Part shown: piece after piece, positions 1-13,000 of the stretch
How positions within the stretch are numbered: position 1 is the first letter of the stretch
Layout of the letters: each line of letters starts with the position of its first letter
NCBI GenBank assembly: GCA_947623455.1
Contig: OX392534.1
Location: 13,526,001-13,590,000, forward strand
Direction of reading: 5' to 3'
From: Mimachlamys varia
Taxonomy: Eukaryota > Mollusca > Bivalvia > Pectinida > Pectinidae
DNA length: 64,000 nt
Translations under genes and position numbers: made by a program
Notes under the pieces: generated by a model
The model's input: only the letters and a program-made list of their open reading frames with translations
The model's database searches: none
What the model was told of the DNA's origin: nothing

Positions 1-526
1 TTCAACAGTAAAATAAAATGGTCTACAATAAACGGACTTGCAAACCGTGACTCTTCGAAGAACGGATGTAAATGAAAATGAGCCGGATTTGAACCGGTCT
101 CCCCTGAATTGCATGTCGGTCTTTAATCCTTATTTCAGAATTTAGATAGATAAGGAATAATTATATATTTAAAGATTTGTTTAAGACATCTAATATTTAC
201 ATATGTTTCAGGTTTGTATTTCCTGATGATTCTGCCCAGCAGCAGTTTGGTCACTGTTGACTCCGTGGTCATGGCTAATCATACACAATCATCCACCGGA
301 GGACAGAGAACCAGCCAAGAACACAGGAGATGGCGGCTTCGTCGGTATAAAGAATAGAACTAATAGATTTGACAAGTGGTCTTTGTGTCACTATATCCTT
401 GGAGGAATAGCTTTTCTCATGATTGGCATTACCCACATCCTACTTTTCGAAAAAAACTAATTAGGCTATAGTTGTAAACCTAATACAAATAATGGTAGAC
501 ACATCCAAGTATATGAATCATAAAGG

Positions 527-690
527 ATGATGTAACGCACACACACATGCTGCACCTTATAAATTTAGAAATAGATACCTTATGCCGAAGGTATGAATTA
601 AACTGCATCATACAGCTATTTCGTCCTCCTAGGACTCTTCAGGGATGCTAGGGGCCGAAAGATGCATCTGTATGTAAGGTCAGGTTGTTT
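527..690 (+). repeat. Interspersed ~160-bp repeat, copy 1
   Basis: Shares the blocks GTAACGCACACACAC, TGCTGCACCTT, AAATTTAGAAATAGATAC, CATCATACAGCT and GATGCTAGGGGCC with segments near 1762, 13697 (reverse), 17880 (reverse), 27280, 40356 (reverse) and 48285. No coding capacity. The copies differ by substitutions and small deletions, so this is an old dispersed family, perhaps a SINE or MITE; I cannot tell which. Confidence 0.6.
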
Positions 691-1357
691 GAATGAGTCG
701 GCGAGGCCTGTTATAATCACCATTGCTAAAATACACCACTCCATGTTTAAACAAACGAACTTTTATTATGAATGAAGCAACATTTCATATTCATATATGA
801 CATGTCTCTCATGATACCTACCTAACTAGTTCTGTGTGGTAGTTCTGCTTTGAGTCGAACATTGTGGATGATAGACTGTATGCCATTCGGGACTCTCATG
901 ATCCAAAACAAGTTTCTAGTTGCCATGGTCTCGTTCAAATTAACGCATGCTCACTGGACGTTATTTATACAGACATCAAGAGTGTCGTTGAAGGAGACCG
1001 TGACTAGTACTGTATGGTATTTCTGCTTCGACTCCATTAGTATATCAAGTGTATCCAGTCAACATTGCATGGCTGTCTTCATCGATTTCAAAACCATTAC
1101 TAGATGTTCTCATAAGCTTAAACTATCTGTGTTAGTCCTATTTCAACTTTCTTGACACCTATGGCATTGGACTAGTATAACTATTTACTCTTCTATGACA
1201 ACCATGTCAGTAAGTCTTGTTTCATTGATCTCTCTTGATATTCATTTTCTATTCCAAGTTTATATCAATGCTAATACCTATCTTATCTTTCAGCTTTATA
1301 TGTCTCCTTTGATTTCAAAAGCCTCATTTGATACCAACAATATGCAAAAAATGTCGA

Positions 1358-1518
1358 TTGAGGCTGATTGAATTTTCTCCCTTGATATCTGAAAATCTGT
1401 AAAAATCCCGGCGTCTCTATAGGAACATTCTCCTACCGGCAGATGTTCCTTATTTAGCTGATACTGAAAACATGAGTATTTTCACGCGTGGAATGATTTT
1501 GTTTAATCAGCCTCCAAA
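1358..1518. mobile_element. Possible small MITE
   Basis: The ends are imperfect inverted repeats: TTGAGGCTGATTGAA on the left and TTTAATCAGCCTCCAA on the right. The interior is non-coding. This would be a short non-autonomous DNA element, but I see no clear target-site duplication. Confidence 0.35.
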
Positions 1519-1761
1519 CTGTTCGCGGTGTGAACATTTTAAGGCTACACTATTATTCGTGTTCAAATAAAGTTCGTCATAGCCCGAGTACGGAAAGCTA
1601 CAAAAAAAGTCTAACATCTCCCGACCGAATTCGGTGAAATCAGAAAAACGCTACAGAATACATGATTTTATTGACAAACAAAATGATCCACCAGAACTAG
1701 AAACATTTCTTTCTCTATCAATTTCAGTAAAATGTCTTCAGGCAACATTTGTAAAACAAAG

Positions 1762-1915
1762 ATGACGTAACACACACATATGCTGCGCCTTTTAAATTTA
1801 GTAATAGATACAGTACTGCATCATACAACTGTTTCCTCCTGGGACTCGTCATTGATGCTAGGGACCACAAGTTGGGATTCCTAATTTCTAAACTAATGTA
1901 GAAGCAGAAGGGTCA
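1762..1915 (+). repeat. Interspersed ~160-bp repeat, copy 2
   Basis: Same family and orientation as the copy at 527, with shared blocks GTAACACACACAT, GCTGCGCCTT, AAATTTAGTAATAGATAC, CATCATACAACTGTTTC and GATGCTAGGG. It extends further on its 3' side (TAATGTAGAAGCAGAAGGGTC), which matches the reverse copy at 17880-18042. Confidence 0.6.
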
Positions 1916-2839
1916 GGTGCGTAAAACATCTTTAATACATGAATTTAGAAGTAAAATTAAACTAGTTCTGTATAATATTTTTTCATGCACTACGAAAATG
2001 TGTATAGTATGTACCGTGCCACTCCTCAAATGAGATAAATTGTGGCTATGAAGGCTCCAGAAATTCTTTTTCGCGTATCCGTTGAAAATATTTACGTGTC
2101 AAAAAAATTCACATGTTGATATGTTCGAGTGTGAGTATACATATATTCGCGAAAATGTCCACGCCCTCGTACATGTAGCCGATCAAGCAATTATAACCGT
2201 CACTCTTGCATGATTTTTTAACTCAAATACATAAAATCAAGAGAGACTTCCCACATGCTATAAAGTCCCTAATTATGTTATACTGCTGCGCGGCTACATT
2301 ATATACCACCCACTAGTTCAGTGGAAGGGAATTGATAAAACCAGTATATAAGTTGATATTTATATATATTGTAAATGATCTTTTCTAATACACAGCAGGC
2401 TAAATGTCAGCATGTACATCATGTCAGATACACAATTTGCCAGTGGAGTAGACTTCATTTCCTGATATAATATTCGTGACATTAAAAACGAATATCATTT
2501 TACCGTGTGTGCAGTTTTTGAAACAAGAAATTGAATACAGAAAATTGAATGATAAGTCTTCGTTGTTATTATAATAACGACATGAACCTTCTATTGCCCA
2601 ACCGATGTAAGAGAAACAATGGAAGTGCGTTACACAAACGTTACATTTGGAGAATGTTGCTTTACAGAGTTTGTTGTATTTACTATCAATACATGTACGA
2701 ATATTCGAATGATGTCGAGGTGACAGGTATGACTCTAACGTCGGTTTATGTTTGTTCAGGGCCTTAACTAATCCCATAGAGCTATACAGCTGACTGAGGT
2801 CAATTTGAATACTGGTGTCAAGGTGGACCTTACTGAAAC

Positions 2840-3010
2840 GATCGATTAAACTAAACGAAAAACATATCATTGAATAAAGTAAAGATTTACACGGAGACCC
2901 TTGCAAAAGATATAAGAGAATAAGACTAGATGTTCCAGAAGAGTAAGCGCCTCCGCTTCATCGACGACAACCGCCATTTGAATCTAAGTCAAATACTAAA
3001 GTAAATGTCA
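2840..3010 (-). mobile_element. Degraded fragment of Penelope-like repeat
   Basis: The string GATTTACACGGAGACC, followed by AATAAGACTAGATGTTCC, AGAAGAGTAAGCGCC and TCATCGACGACAACCGCCAT, is the reverse-strand equivalent of the repeat near 37330-37740 and 50215-50535 and matches the 3' part of the copy that carries reverse-transcriptase coding remnants at 42845-43640. No intact frame remains. Confidence 0.5.
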
Positions 3011-4134
3011 TGTCCTAAAGGCAAAACGTCGGCATTACCGAGAAACATAGTCATCTGAAGTGCAGGATTGTTTTGCCAATGATATCTATAAATTCCTTCT
3101 ACTATCCACCGATCCCAGCCGATCTAGCCGTCGATCCCACTCTATCTTTCTCACCAGTCGTCAATCCTTTGCAAATGAGTGAGATATCGTTGTCAACTTC
3201 TATTTCATCAGGAGAGGCGTGGTGGTTGAAAATGTCAGCTATGCTACATGCGTTACTTTTAAGGATGACTCATGTAAATATTTTAATCATGAGCTATCCT
3301 GGATTTTATCTTCGATTCAGGGGGAATGTTATAACTTTTATTTGAAAGAGTGAACAATGTCGAAAACAATACGGAAGCTTTATTTAAAAAAAAACATTAA
3401 TCGTTCTCGTCTCGAATGTTTATATATTTTTCTATGTGTATCATTGTACTTCGTTGAAAACAACATTCAACATTTTCAATATAAATCGGAAGTTGAAATA
3501 CCGCATTCACCGTATTTACCGCCCTTCCCCTATAAGCGCTTCTCCCACTTCCGCGAAGGTATTGAAATGGTATAAGTGCTCCTACTTATCGTGACAAAGC
3601 TTATGGGACGTTAAACCTTACTATGCGCATATTCACAAGACAAAATCCGGTGATTTGTGTACAAATTGCCCGAAATCGCTGACGATGATATCACACATCA
3701 TGATTATTACCTATTTCGGTTACAAAACATTGTAGTTATTAGCTTGAAATTTTTTAGCAACCCAGGGCGCTAATTACGACGAATACGGTAAGCAACCTTA
3801 GTTGAAAAACGTTGAACTGGTCATCATATTTTCTCTTTCACGTTCATCACTAATAACAATGTTATCCTGAATTGAATCTAGAATGTAGATATCTACACTC
3901 TGACGTTAACACTTATCGATTAATTGATAACAGAAGAAGAATAAGTATTTGATAACATTTATATTCGTTGTACATACAGATAACGTCTGTGTATAAGCTG
4001 CGATCGTCGTGTTAGAGAAATCGGCAACAGCTGCACGCCTGTTGTTCCATCTGGAATCTTTTGTTTACTTTTTCTTGAGAAAACCTTAAAAAACACAAAC
4101 AATCCACCATCAAATAATTGCGTTAGGTGAAGCA

Positions 4135-7100
4135 GTATGTATGTTAGGTGTAGCAGTATGCAAGTTAGCTGTAGCAGTATGTGTGTTAGGTGTAGCAGTA
4201 TGTATGTTAGGTGTAGCAGTATGTATGTTATGTGTACAGGTATGTATGTTAGATGTAGCAGTATGTATGTTAGGTGTACATGTATGTATGTTAGATGTAC
4301 CGGTACGTATGTTAGATGTAGCAGTATGTATGTTATGTGTACAGGTATGTATGTTAGGTGTAGCAATATGTATGTTAGGTGTACATGTATGTATGTTAGG
4401 TGTACATGTACTTATGTTAGGTGTAGCAGTATATATGATATGTGTAGCAGTATGTATGTTAGGTGTACCAGAATGTACGTCAGGTGTAGCAGTATGTATG
4501 TTAGGTGTAGCAGTATGTATGTTAGGTGTAGCAGTATGTATGTTAGGTGTAGCAGTATATATGATATGTGTAGCAGTATGTATGTTAGGTGTACCAGAAT
4601 GTACGTCAGGTGTAGCAGTATGTATGTTATGTGTAGCAGTATGTATGGTAGGTGTAGCAGTATGTACGTTAGTTGTAGCAGTATGTATGTCAGGTGTAGC
4701 AGTATGTACGTTAGGTGTAGCAGTATGTACGTTAATTGTAGCAGCATGTATGTTAGGTGTACAGGTACGTATGATAGGTGTAGCAGTATGTATGTTAGGT
4801 GTAGCAGTATGTATGTTAGGTGTAACAGTATGTATGGTAGGTGTACAGGTATGTATGCTAGGTGTAGCGGAATGTATGTTAGGTGTAGCAATATGTATGT
4901 TAGGTGTAGCAGTATGTATGTTAGGTGTACATATATGTATGTTAGGTGTACATGCATGTATGTTAGGTGTACAGGTATGTATGTTAGGTTTAGCAGTATG
5001 TATGTTAGGTGTAGCAGTATGTATGCTAGGTGTACTTGTATGTATGTTAGGTGTACATGTATGTATGTTAGGTGTACAGGTATGTATGTCAGGTGTAGCA
5101 GTATGTATGCTAGGTGTACTTGTATGTATGTTAGGTGTAGCAGTATGTATGTTAGGTGTACTTGTATGTATGTTAGGTGTACATGTATGTATGTTAGGTG
5201 TACAGGTATGTATGTCAGGTGTAGCAGTATGTATGTTAGGTGTACATGTATGTATGTTAGGTGTAGCAGTATGCATGTTAGGTGTACAGGTATGTATGTT
5301 AGGTGTAGCAGTATGTATGTTAGGTGTAGCAGTATGTATGGTAGGTGTACAGGTATGTATGCTAGGTGTAGCAGTATGTATGTTAGGTGTACATGTATGT
5401 ATGTTAGGTGTAGCAGTATGTACGTTAGTTGTAGCAGCATGTATGTTAGGTGTACATGTATGTATGTCAGGTGTAGCAGTATGTATGTTAGGTGTACAGG
5501 TACGTATGTTAGGTGTAGCAGTATGTATGTTAGGTGTAGCAGCATGTATGTTAGGTGTAACAGTATGTATGGTAGGTGTACAGGTATGTATGCTAGGTGT
5601 AGCGGAATGTATGTTAGATGTACATGTATGTATGTTAGGTGTAGCATTATGTATGTAAGTTGTAGCAATATGTACGTTAGGTGTACATGTATGTATGTTA
5701 GGTGTAGCAGTATGTATGTTAGGTGTACATGTATGTATGTTAGGTGTAGCAGTATGTATGTTAGGTGTACAGGTACGTATGTTAGGTGTAGCAGTATGTA
5801 TGTTAGGTGTAGCAGTATGTATGTTAGGTGTAGCAGTATGTATGCTAGGTGTACATGTATGTATGTTAGGTGTAGCAGTATGTATGTTAGGTGTACATGT
5901 ATGTATGTTAGGTGTACATGCATGTATGTTAGGTGTACAGGTATGTATGTTAGGTGTAGCGGAATTCATGTTAGGTGTAGCAGTATGTATGTTAGGGCTA
6001 TTCGTACGTATGTTAGGTGTAGCAGTATGTATGTTAGGTGTACAGGTATGTATGTTAGGTGTAGCAGTATGTATGTTAGGTGTAGCAGTATGTATGGTAG
6101 GTGTAGCAGTATGTATGTTAGGTGTACCAGAATGTACGTCAGGTGTAGCAGTATGTATGTCAGGTGTAGCAGTATGTACGTTAGGTGTAGCAGTATGTAC
6201 GTTAATTGTAGCAGCATGTATGTTAGGTGTACAGGTACGTATGATAGGTGTAGCAGTATGTATGTTAGGTGTAGCAGTATGTATGTTAGGTGTAGCAGTA
6301 TGTATGCTAGGTGTACATGTATGTATGTTAGGTGTAGCAGTATGTATGTTAGGTGTACAGGTATGTATGTTAGGTGTAGCAGTATGTATGTTAGGTGTAG
6401 CAGTATGTATGGTAGGTGTAGCAGTATGTATGTTAGGTGTACCAGAATGTACGTCAGGTGTAGCAGTATGTATGTCAGGTGTAGCAGTATGTACGTTAGG
6501 TGTAGCAGTATGTACGTTAATTGTAGCAGCATGTATGTTAGGTGTACAGGTACGTATGATAGGTGTAGCAGTATGTATGTTAGGTGTAGCAGTATGTATG
6601 TTAGGTGTAGCAGTATGTATGCTAGGTGTACATGTATGTATGTTAGGTGTAGCAGTATGTATGTTAGGTGTACATGTATGTATGTTAGGTGTACATGCAT
6701 GTATGTTAGGTGTACAGGTATGTATGTTAGGTGTAGCGGAATTCATGTTAGGTGTAGCAGTATGTATGTTAGGGCTATTCGTACGTATGTTAGGTGTAGC
6801 AGTATGTATGTTAAGTGTACAGGTATGTATGTTAGGTGTAGCAGTATGTATGTTAGGTGTAGCAGTATGTATGGTAGGTGTAGCAGTATGTACGTTAGTT
6901 GTAGCAGTATGTATGTCAGGTGTAGCAGTATGTACGTTAGGTGTAGCAGTATGTACGTTAATTGTAGCAGCATGTATGTTAGGTGTACAGGTACGTATGA
7001 TAGGTGTAGCAGTATGTATGTTAGGTGTAGCAGTATGTATGTTAGGTGTACATGTATGTATGTTAGGTGTAGCAGTATGCATGTTAGGTGTACATGTACT

Positions 7101-9780
7101 TATGTTAGGTGTAGCAGTATATATGTTAGGTGTAGCAGTATGTATGTTAGGTGTAGCAGTATGTATGTTAGGTGTAACAGTATGTATGGTAGGTGTACAG
7201 GTATGTATGCTAGGTGTAGCGGAATGTATGTTAGGTGTAGCAATATGTATGTTAGGTGTAGCAGTATGTATGTTAGGTGTACATATATGTATGTTAGGTG
7301 TACATGCATGTATGTTAGGTGTACAGGTATGTATGTTAGGTTTAGCAGTATGTATGTTAGGTGTAGCAGTATGTATGCTAGGTGTACTTGTATGTATGTT
7401 AGGTGTACATGTATGTATGTTAGGTGTACAGGTATGTATGTCAGGTGTAGCAGTATGTATGCTAGGTGTACTTGTATGTATGTTAGGTGTAGCAGTATGT
7501 ATGTTAGGTGTACATGTATGTATGTTAGGTGTACATGCATGTATGTTAGGTGTACAGGTATGTATGTTAGGTGTAGCGGAATTCATGTTAGGTGTAGCAG
7601 TATGTATGTTAGGGCTATTCGTACGTATGTTAGGTGTAGCAGTATGTATGTTAAGTGTACAGGTATGTATGTTAGGTGTAGCAGTATGTATGTTAGGTGT
7701 AGCAGTATGTATGGTAGGTGTAGCAGTATGTACGTTAGTTGTAGCAGTATGTATGTCAGGTGTAGCAGTATGTACGTTAGGTGTAGCAGTATGTACGTTA
7801 ATTGTAGCAGCATGTATGTTAGGTGTACAGGTACGTATGATAGGTGTAGCAGTATGTATGTTAGGTGTAGCAGTATGTATGTTAGGTGTAGCAGTATGTA
7901 TGTTAGGTGTAACAGTATGTATGGTAGGTGTACAGGTATGTATGCTTGGTGTAGCGGAATGTATGTTAGGTGTAGCAATATGTATGTTAGGTGTAGCAGT
8001 ATGTATGTTAGGTGTACATATATGTATGTTAGGTGTACATGCATGTATGTTAGGTGTACAGGTATGTATGTTAGGTTTAGCAGTATGTATGTTAGGTGTA
8101 GCAGTATGTATGCTAGGTGTACTTGTATGTATGTTAGGTGTACATGTATGTATGTTAGGTGTACAGGTATGTATGTCAGGTGTAGCAGTATGTATGCTAG
8201 GTGTACTTGTATGTATGTTAGGTGTAGCAGTATGTATGTTAGGTGTACTTGTATGTATGTTAGGTGTACATGTATGTATGTTAGGTGTACAGGTATGTAT
8301 GTCAGGTGTAGCAGTATGTATGTTAGGTGTACATGTATGTATGTTAGGTGTAGCAGTATGCATGTTAGGTGTAGCAGTATGTATGTTAGGGCTATTCGTA
8401 CGTATGTTAGGTGTAGCAGTATGTATGTTAGGTGTACAGGTATGTATGTTAGGTGTAGCAGTATGTATGTTAGGTGTAGCAGTATGTATGGTAGGTGTAC
8501 AGGTATGTATGCTAGGTGTAGCAGTATGTATGTTAGGTGTACATGTATGTATGTTAGGTGTAGCAGTATGTACGTTAGTTGTAGCAGCATGTATGTTAGG
8601 TGTACCTGTATGTATGTCAGGTGTAGCAGTATGTATGTTAGGTGTACAGGTACGTATGTTAGGTGTAGCAGTATGTATGTTAGGTGTAGCAGCATGTATG
8701 TTAGGTGTAACAGTATGTACGTTAGGTGTACATGTATGTATGTTAGGTGTAGCAGTATGTATGTTAGGTGTACATGTATGTATGTTAGGTGTAGCAGTAT
8801 GTATGTTAGGTGTACAGGTACGTATGTTAGGTGTAGCAGTATGTATGTTAGGTGTAGCAGTATGTATGTTAGGTGTAGCAGTATGTATGTTAGGTGTAGC
8901 AGTATGTATGCTAGGTGTACATGTATGTATGTTAGGTGTAGCAGTATGTATGTTAGGTGTACATGTATGTATGTTAGGTGTACATGCATGTATGTTAGGT
9001 GTACAGGTATGTATGTTAGGTTTAGCAGTATGTATGTTAGGTGTACAGGTATGTATGTTAGGTGTAGCAGTATGCATGTCAGGTGTAGCAGTATGTATGT
9101 TAGGGCTATTCGTACGTATGTTAGGTGTAGCAGTATGTATGTTAGGTGTACAGGTATGTATGTTAGGTGTAGCAGTATGTATGTTAGGTGTAGCAGTATG
9201 TATGGTACATGTAGGTGTAGCAGTATGTACGTTAGTTGTAGCAGTATGTATGTCAGGTGTAGCAGTATGTACGTTAGGTGTAGCAGTATGTATGTTCGGT
9301 GTAGCAGTATGTATGGTAGGTGTAGCAGTATGTATGTTAGGTGTAGCAGTATGTACGTTAGTTGTAGCAGCATGTATGTTAGGTGTACAGGTACGTATGT
9401 TAGGTGTAGCAGTATGTATGTTAGGTGTAGCAGTATGTATGTTCGGTGTAGCAGTATGTATGGTAGGTGTAGCAGTATGTATGTTAGGTGTAACAGTATG
9501 TATGGTAGGTGTACAGGTATGTATGCTAGGTGTAGCGGAATGTATGTTAGGTGTAGCAATATGTATGTTAGGTGTAGCAGTATGTATGTTAGTTGTAGCA
9601 GCATGTATGTTAGGTGTACATGTATGTATGTTAGGTGTAGCATTATGTATGTAAGTTGTAGCAATATGTACGTTAGGTGTAGCAGTATGTATGTTAGGTG
9701 TACATGTATGTATGCTAGGTGTAGCAGTATGTATGTAAGGTGTACATGTATGTATGTTAGGTGTACCGGTATATAAGGTG
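4135..9780. repeat. 21-bp minisatellite, about 268 units
   Basis: Near-perfect tandem array with unit TTAGGTGTAGCAGTATGTATG and variants (ACAGG, ACATG, ACTTG, AACAG for AGCAG). Because the unit is 21 bp and carries no stop in several frames, open frames run almost its whole length: about 1,879 codons on plus (heptad MYVRCSS), 1,903 codons on minus (heptad TPNIHTA) and long pieces of plus heptad MLGVAVC. A rare marker unit, AGGGCTATTCGTACG, occurs at 5995, 6772, 7612, 8389 and 9103, spaced 777, 840, 777 and 714 bp, all multiples of 21, which shows higher-order duplication of 34-40-unit blocks. The one length variant I noticed, near 9205, adds 6 bp. It lies just downstream of TIMP gene A. I regard it as non-coding; the open frames follow from the unit length and composition. 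Confidence 0.93.
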
Positions 9781-10010
9781 TACCAATATGTATGTTCTTC
9801 TACAACAATATTTATCGTCAAATGTCCAACCTTCTTTATTCATAAGTATACCATTACCGCTGGAAAGTTCTTCTTTAATTTGAAAATAGATATTTATAGG
9901 TCGATAAATTAAATGAATCATTAAACCCCATTATAACCGACTTTTATATCTATATTTATTTTGGAAAATCAAATCATATTTGTTTCATTCTTTCCTTCAT
10001 CCGTCTAAGC
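9781..10010. other. Spacer between minisatellite and TIMP gene A
   Basis: AT-rich, no exon seen. It probably holds the 3' UTR of TIMP gene A: a polyadenylation hexamer on the minus strand lies at 9955-9960. Confidence 0.5.
9955..9960 (-). terminator. Polyadenylation signal, TIMP gene A
   Basis: AATAAA on the minus strand (TTTATT on plus), about 50 bp beyond the proposed stop codon of gene A at 10011-10013. A second hexamer occurs near 9835. Confidence 0.5.
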
Positions 10011-13000
10011 TTACCATTTCCTCAATATTGTTTTAGCTGATGGAAAAATAATTTTAATGAGCCTTTTCTTGTGGAACTGCTTTAAACGAATTTTGATAAC
10101 GAATAAATTCCTGAGAACGTATCAGTAGCCACTATGTGATTACTTGTAGATGCATATTGCAATATTCGGACATATCTATTGCAAAATCTACTTTGAACAA
10201 GAATGTATGTTTATATGATAAATAGTTATTTTCAATTACCTGGGTAGTCCACACATGTGCTCCCCCCTTCGTATGCTGTAAAAAAATTATGAATTTGCAT
10301 TATACAAACACAGAAGTATGGATTTGCCTCGTGCAGAAATTTAAACAAATATAGTAAATTTAGTTATAGATTTCAAAAAATATTATAAAGATGTTTTTGT
10401 TCGATTACACGCAAACATTTGAGTGTGCCTATATAAATAAGTATACAGTTTGCATTGTTCCAACTACAAAAATCTCTTATATGCATTATCTTAAGAAGAA
10501 TATGTTATAGGAGTTTTTGATGTGTATGTTATATTTGTAAGGAGAGGGCTGATATAGGCTATGCCTGTTATAACGCTTTGGTGAGTTTTACTAATTTTTT
10601 TTTGTTTAGCTTTGGTGCTTTGGCGTTATTTCGCGGACGACAAAGCGAAAAGACGAAATGTTACATGTAAGCCAACACAGTACAAGTAATATCTCTTGAA
10701 TGTAAATGATCCAGCGTAGTTCCATGATGGTGCTTCCTGTCACACCTGTCACATGACTTTAGACAAATATTTCAAAACAAATTGAACCATCAAAAAATCA
10801 TAGATTCTCATCAGGAAGAGTTAATTATAATGAAGTTGTATTTCTCGTCTCAGAGGATTGCATGGGGCGTGACCCAATTCCGATTGTACATAAGATAAGT
10901 GCAATAAAATATTCTGAATGAAAATGAAATTTTGTTCTTATTTGTTTGAATTGGCATTACTTACATAGAGTACAGCAATGTGTCGTTCCTTCAACTAAAA
11001 ATACAAAAAGCAGTTCATTAGTATCACAGAATGTCATGGTCTGTGATTGTCATAACCATGGAAATATCTATATAACATTTGGGTTGTTGTACAGATTTGT
11101 TTCAAGTTTACTTTAAGTCACAGAGAACTATTGAATGCAACAGAAAACAAATTCCGTTTTTCAGGAAGTGTATATACTACAGCATCTAAACATATACTAC
11201 GGCGTGTAAACATATAATATAACGTCTAAACATATACTACAGCGCCTTAACATAACGACGTATCATGTCACGGCATGAACACATCAAAACGAATTTTTAA
11301 TTTAAAAACGAAATGAAATGATATGCTCCTGCTTCAATTGTCAAGGACAACTTATCAGCTGTTTGATTACAAAAGTAAATTATCAGAGATAAAAAACAAA
11401 GAGTAAAAGTACGCAAACAGAACTATTAACCCAGAATATTTTATCTAGTTACATACCAATTTTTTGATAGTTATGGCTATTGATATCAATAAAGCGAACA
11501 AGTAAGTGTGTTTACAGCAAATTATATGTAAATTAATGAAAATAGCACTGACACATTATTAGCGCTTTCACTCCTTTAGCGGGAGCTCTTCGGACTGTTT
11601 ATTTAAGCATTTTTACGACGTCATAAGAACTATGACGTCACGAAACAAAGAAATATAACCCTGAGAGTTAGACTGTAACAACAATTTCCAAAAGTACACA
11701 GATGAATGAAACTATTACACGCTAATAAGACTGGGTTTCAATAGACTAATACATTCAGATGCAATTGTTTCTCTCTTGATAGGATCGGTAGTGTCCATTT
11801 TATACAACGGAAAAATTCTAAACTCACTATTACTACAATTATGAATATGTTTACTAACATTTAAAAATCTAAGATAATCAGAACTGATCTGATTATAGAT
11901 AGTTATATATCTGTTCGAATACTTACCGTAGTCTGTAAAACACTCTGTGAATCAAAGATGTTAAACAGTTAATTGAGAATATGATAATGACCTGAAGAAA
12001 GCAATTTTAAATTTCCGATTATGAAATGATATAGATGGCGAACTTGTACTTGCTACAAATGATTTCCTTGTTTACGTGGATATATGTAGTCTATACTTAA
12101 ATTAAGCATTTACTAAATTACCAAGTCCACGAGAAGGAAATTATAGAATAAAATCATGAATCTGCCAAGAGCTTACGCTAGACATTCCTAGAAGACAGAA
12201 ATACCAAGCGGTAGATTTTAGCATTGTTATACGTATAGTATATAACATTCTAAAAGCTGAAAGAGGGGTGTTCTTATAAAGTTTGTTTTTAAAATGATAT
12301 ATACCTTCGTAGTTGATGCAGGTAATGTCTCCACCGCTGCCTGCAAGCCAAATGGGAAAAACTGTTTAGTTGTAAAAAAAATGATAGCTGGTGGACGCAT
12401 GAATCATTTTCCACAAATAACTAAACAGCTGTACCTTAACTGATAATTAGTTAGTCACATTCGTTATGTTATGTTGCTGATTTGTTTCCTTGGCTCAATC
12501 ACATTACCATCTCAATGTATATATTAAAAGGAATATTGGAGTAAAGGTTATTACGGAAAATAGAAATATTCTATAGAATCTTCTTTTCAAAACAAAAACT
12601 CCAAAAGCATTTGGTACTTACTCTCATTACAGCACATCAACTCCATAGCTAGGGATTAAAATGAAAAATGATAAAAAAAAAGATCACATATAAATTTGAT
12701 TGTTATTTTCATTCACTCTGAATCGTTAAAATATGAATCAAAATCAGCACATAGAGTTAATAATAAAAAAAACAAACCCAAAAACTAAAACTTAAAACAA
12801 AAACCATTAACGTCTTTTAAAATATGTATATCAAAAAGTACCCATTGAAAAAACCAGTCTGTTCATAAAAATGAAAAAAGTACATTTTTTTATAGAATGA
12901 AGTAAATAGAAATGTGTATATACTTTCTAGAAACAGAAAAAGAAACAGTCAGTATTTAATTCAACTGTAACCATTCCAATAGAAAAAAAAAATATTTATG

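Larger units (their letters stand above)
1..4130. other. Gene-poor region with interspersed repeats
   Basis: I see no exon here that I can tie to a protein family. Open frames are all short and lack family similarity. What can be recognised: two copies of a roughly 160-bp interspersed repeat (about 527-690 and 1762-1915), a possible small inverted-repeat element (1358-1518), and a degraded copy of the Penelope-like repeat on the minus strand (about 2840-3010). A weak 3'-exon candidate follows a polypyrimidine-AG at 205-211 and reads to a stop near 360, but nothing supports it. Confidence 0.6.

Noticed and set aside
80..130. tRNA T-arm-like sequence on the minus strand (GACCGGTTCAAATCCGGC)
   Set aside because: No matching D arm, anticodon arm or acceptor stem could be drawn; at most a SINE or tRNA fragment.
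257..460. 67-codon frame with a hydrophobic stretch (GGIAFLMIGITHILL)
   Set aside because: It has no ATG at its start, its upstream extension is closed by stops when joined to the nearest acceptor, and I recognise no family.
4110..9821. Open reading frames of about 1,900 codons on both strands
   Set aside because: They are a by-product of a stop-free 21-bp tandem unit; several frames and both strands are open at once, there is no domain, and no splice or start context stands out. Kept as a repeat and discussed as a finding.
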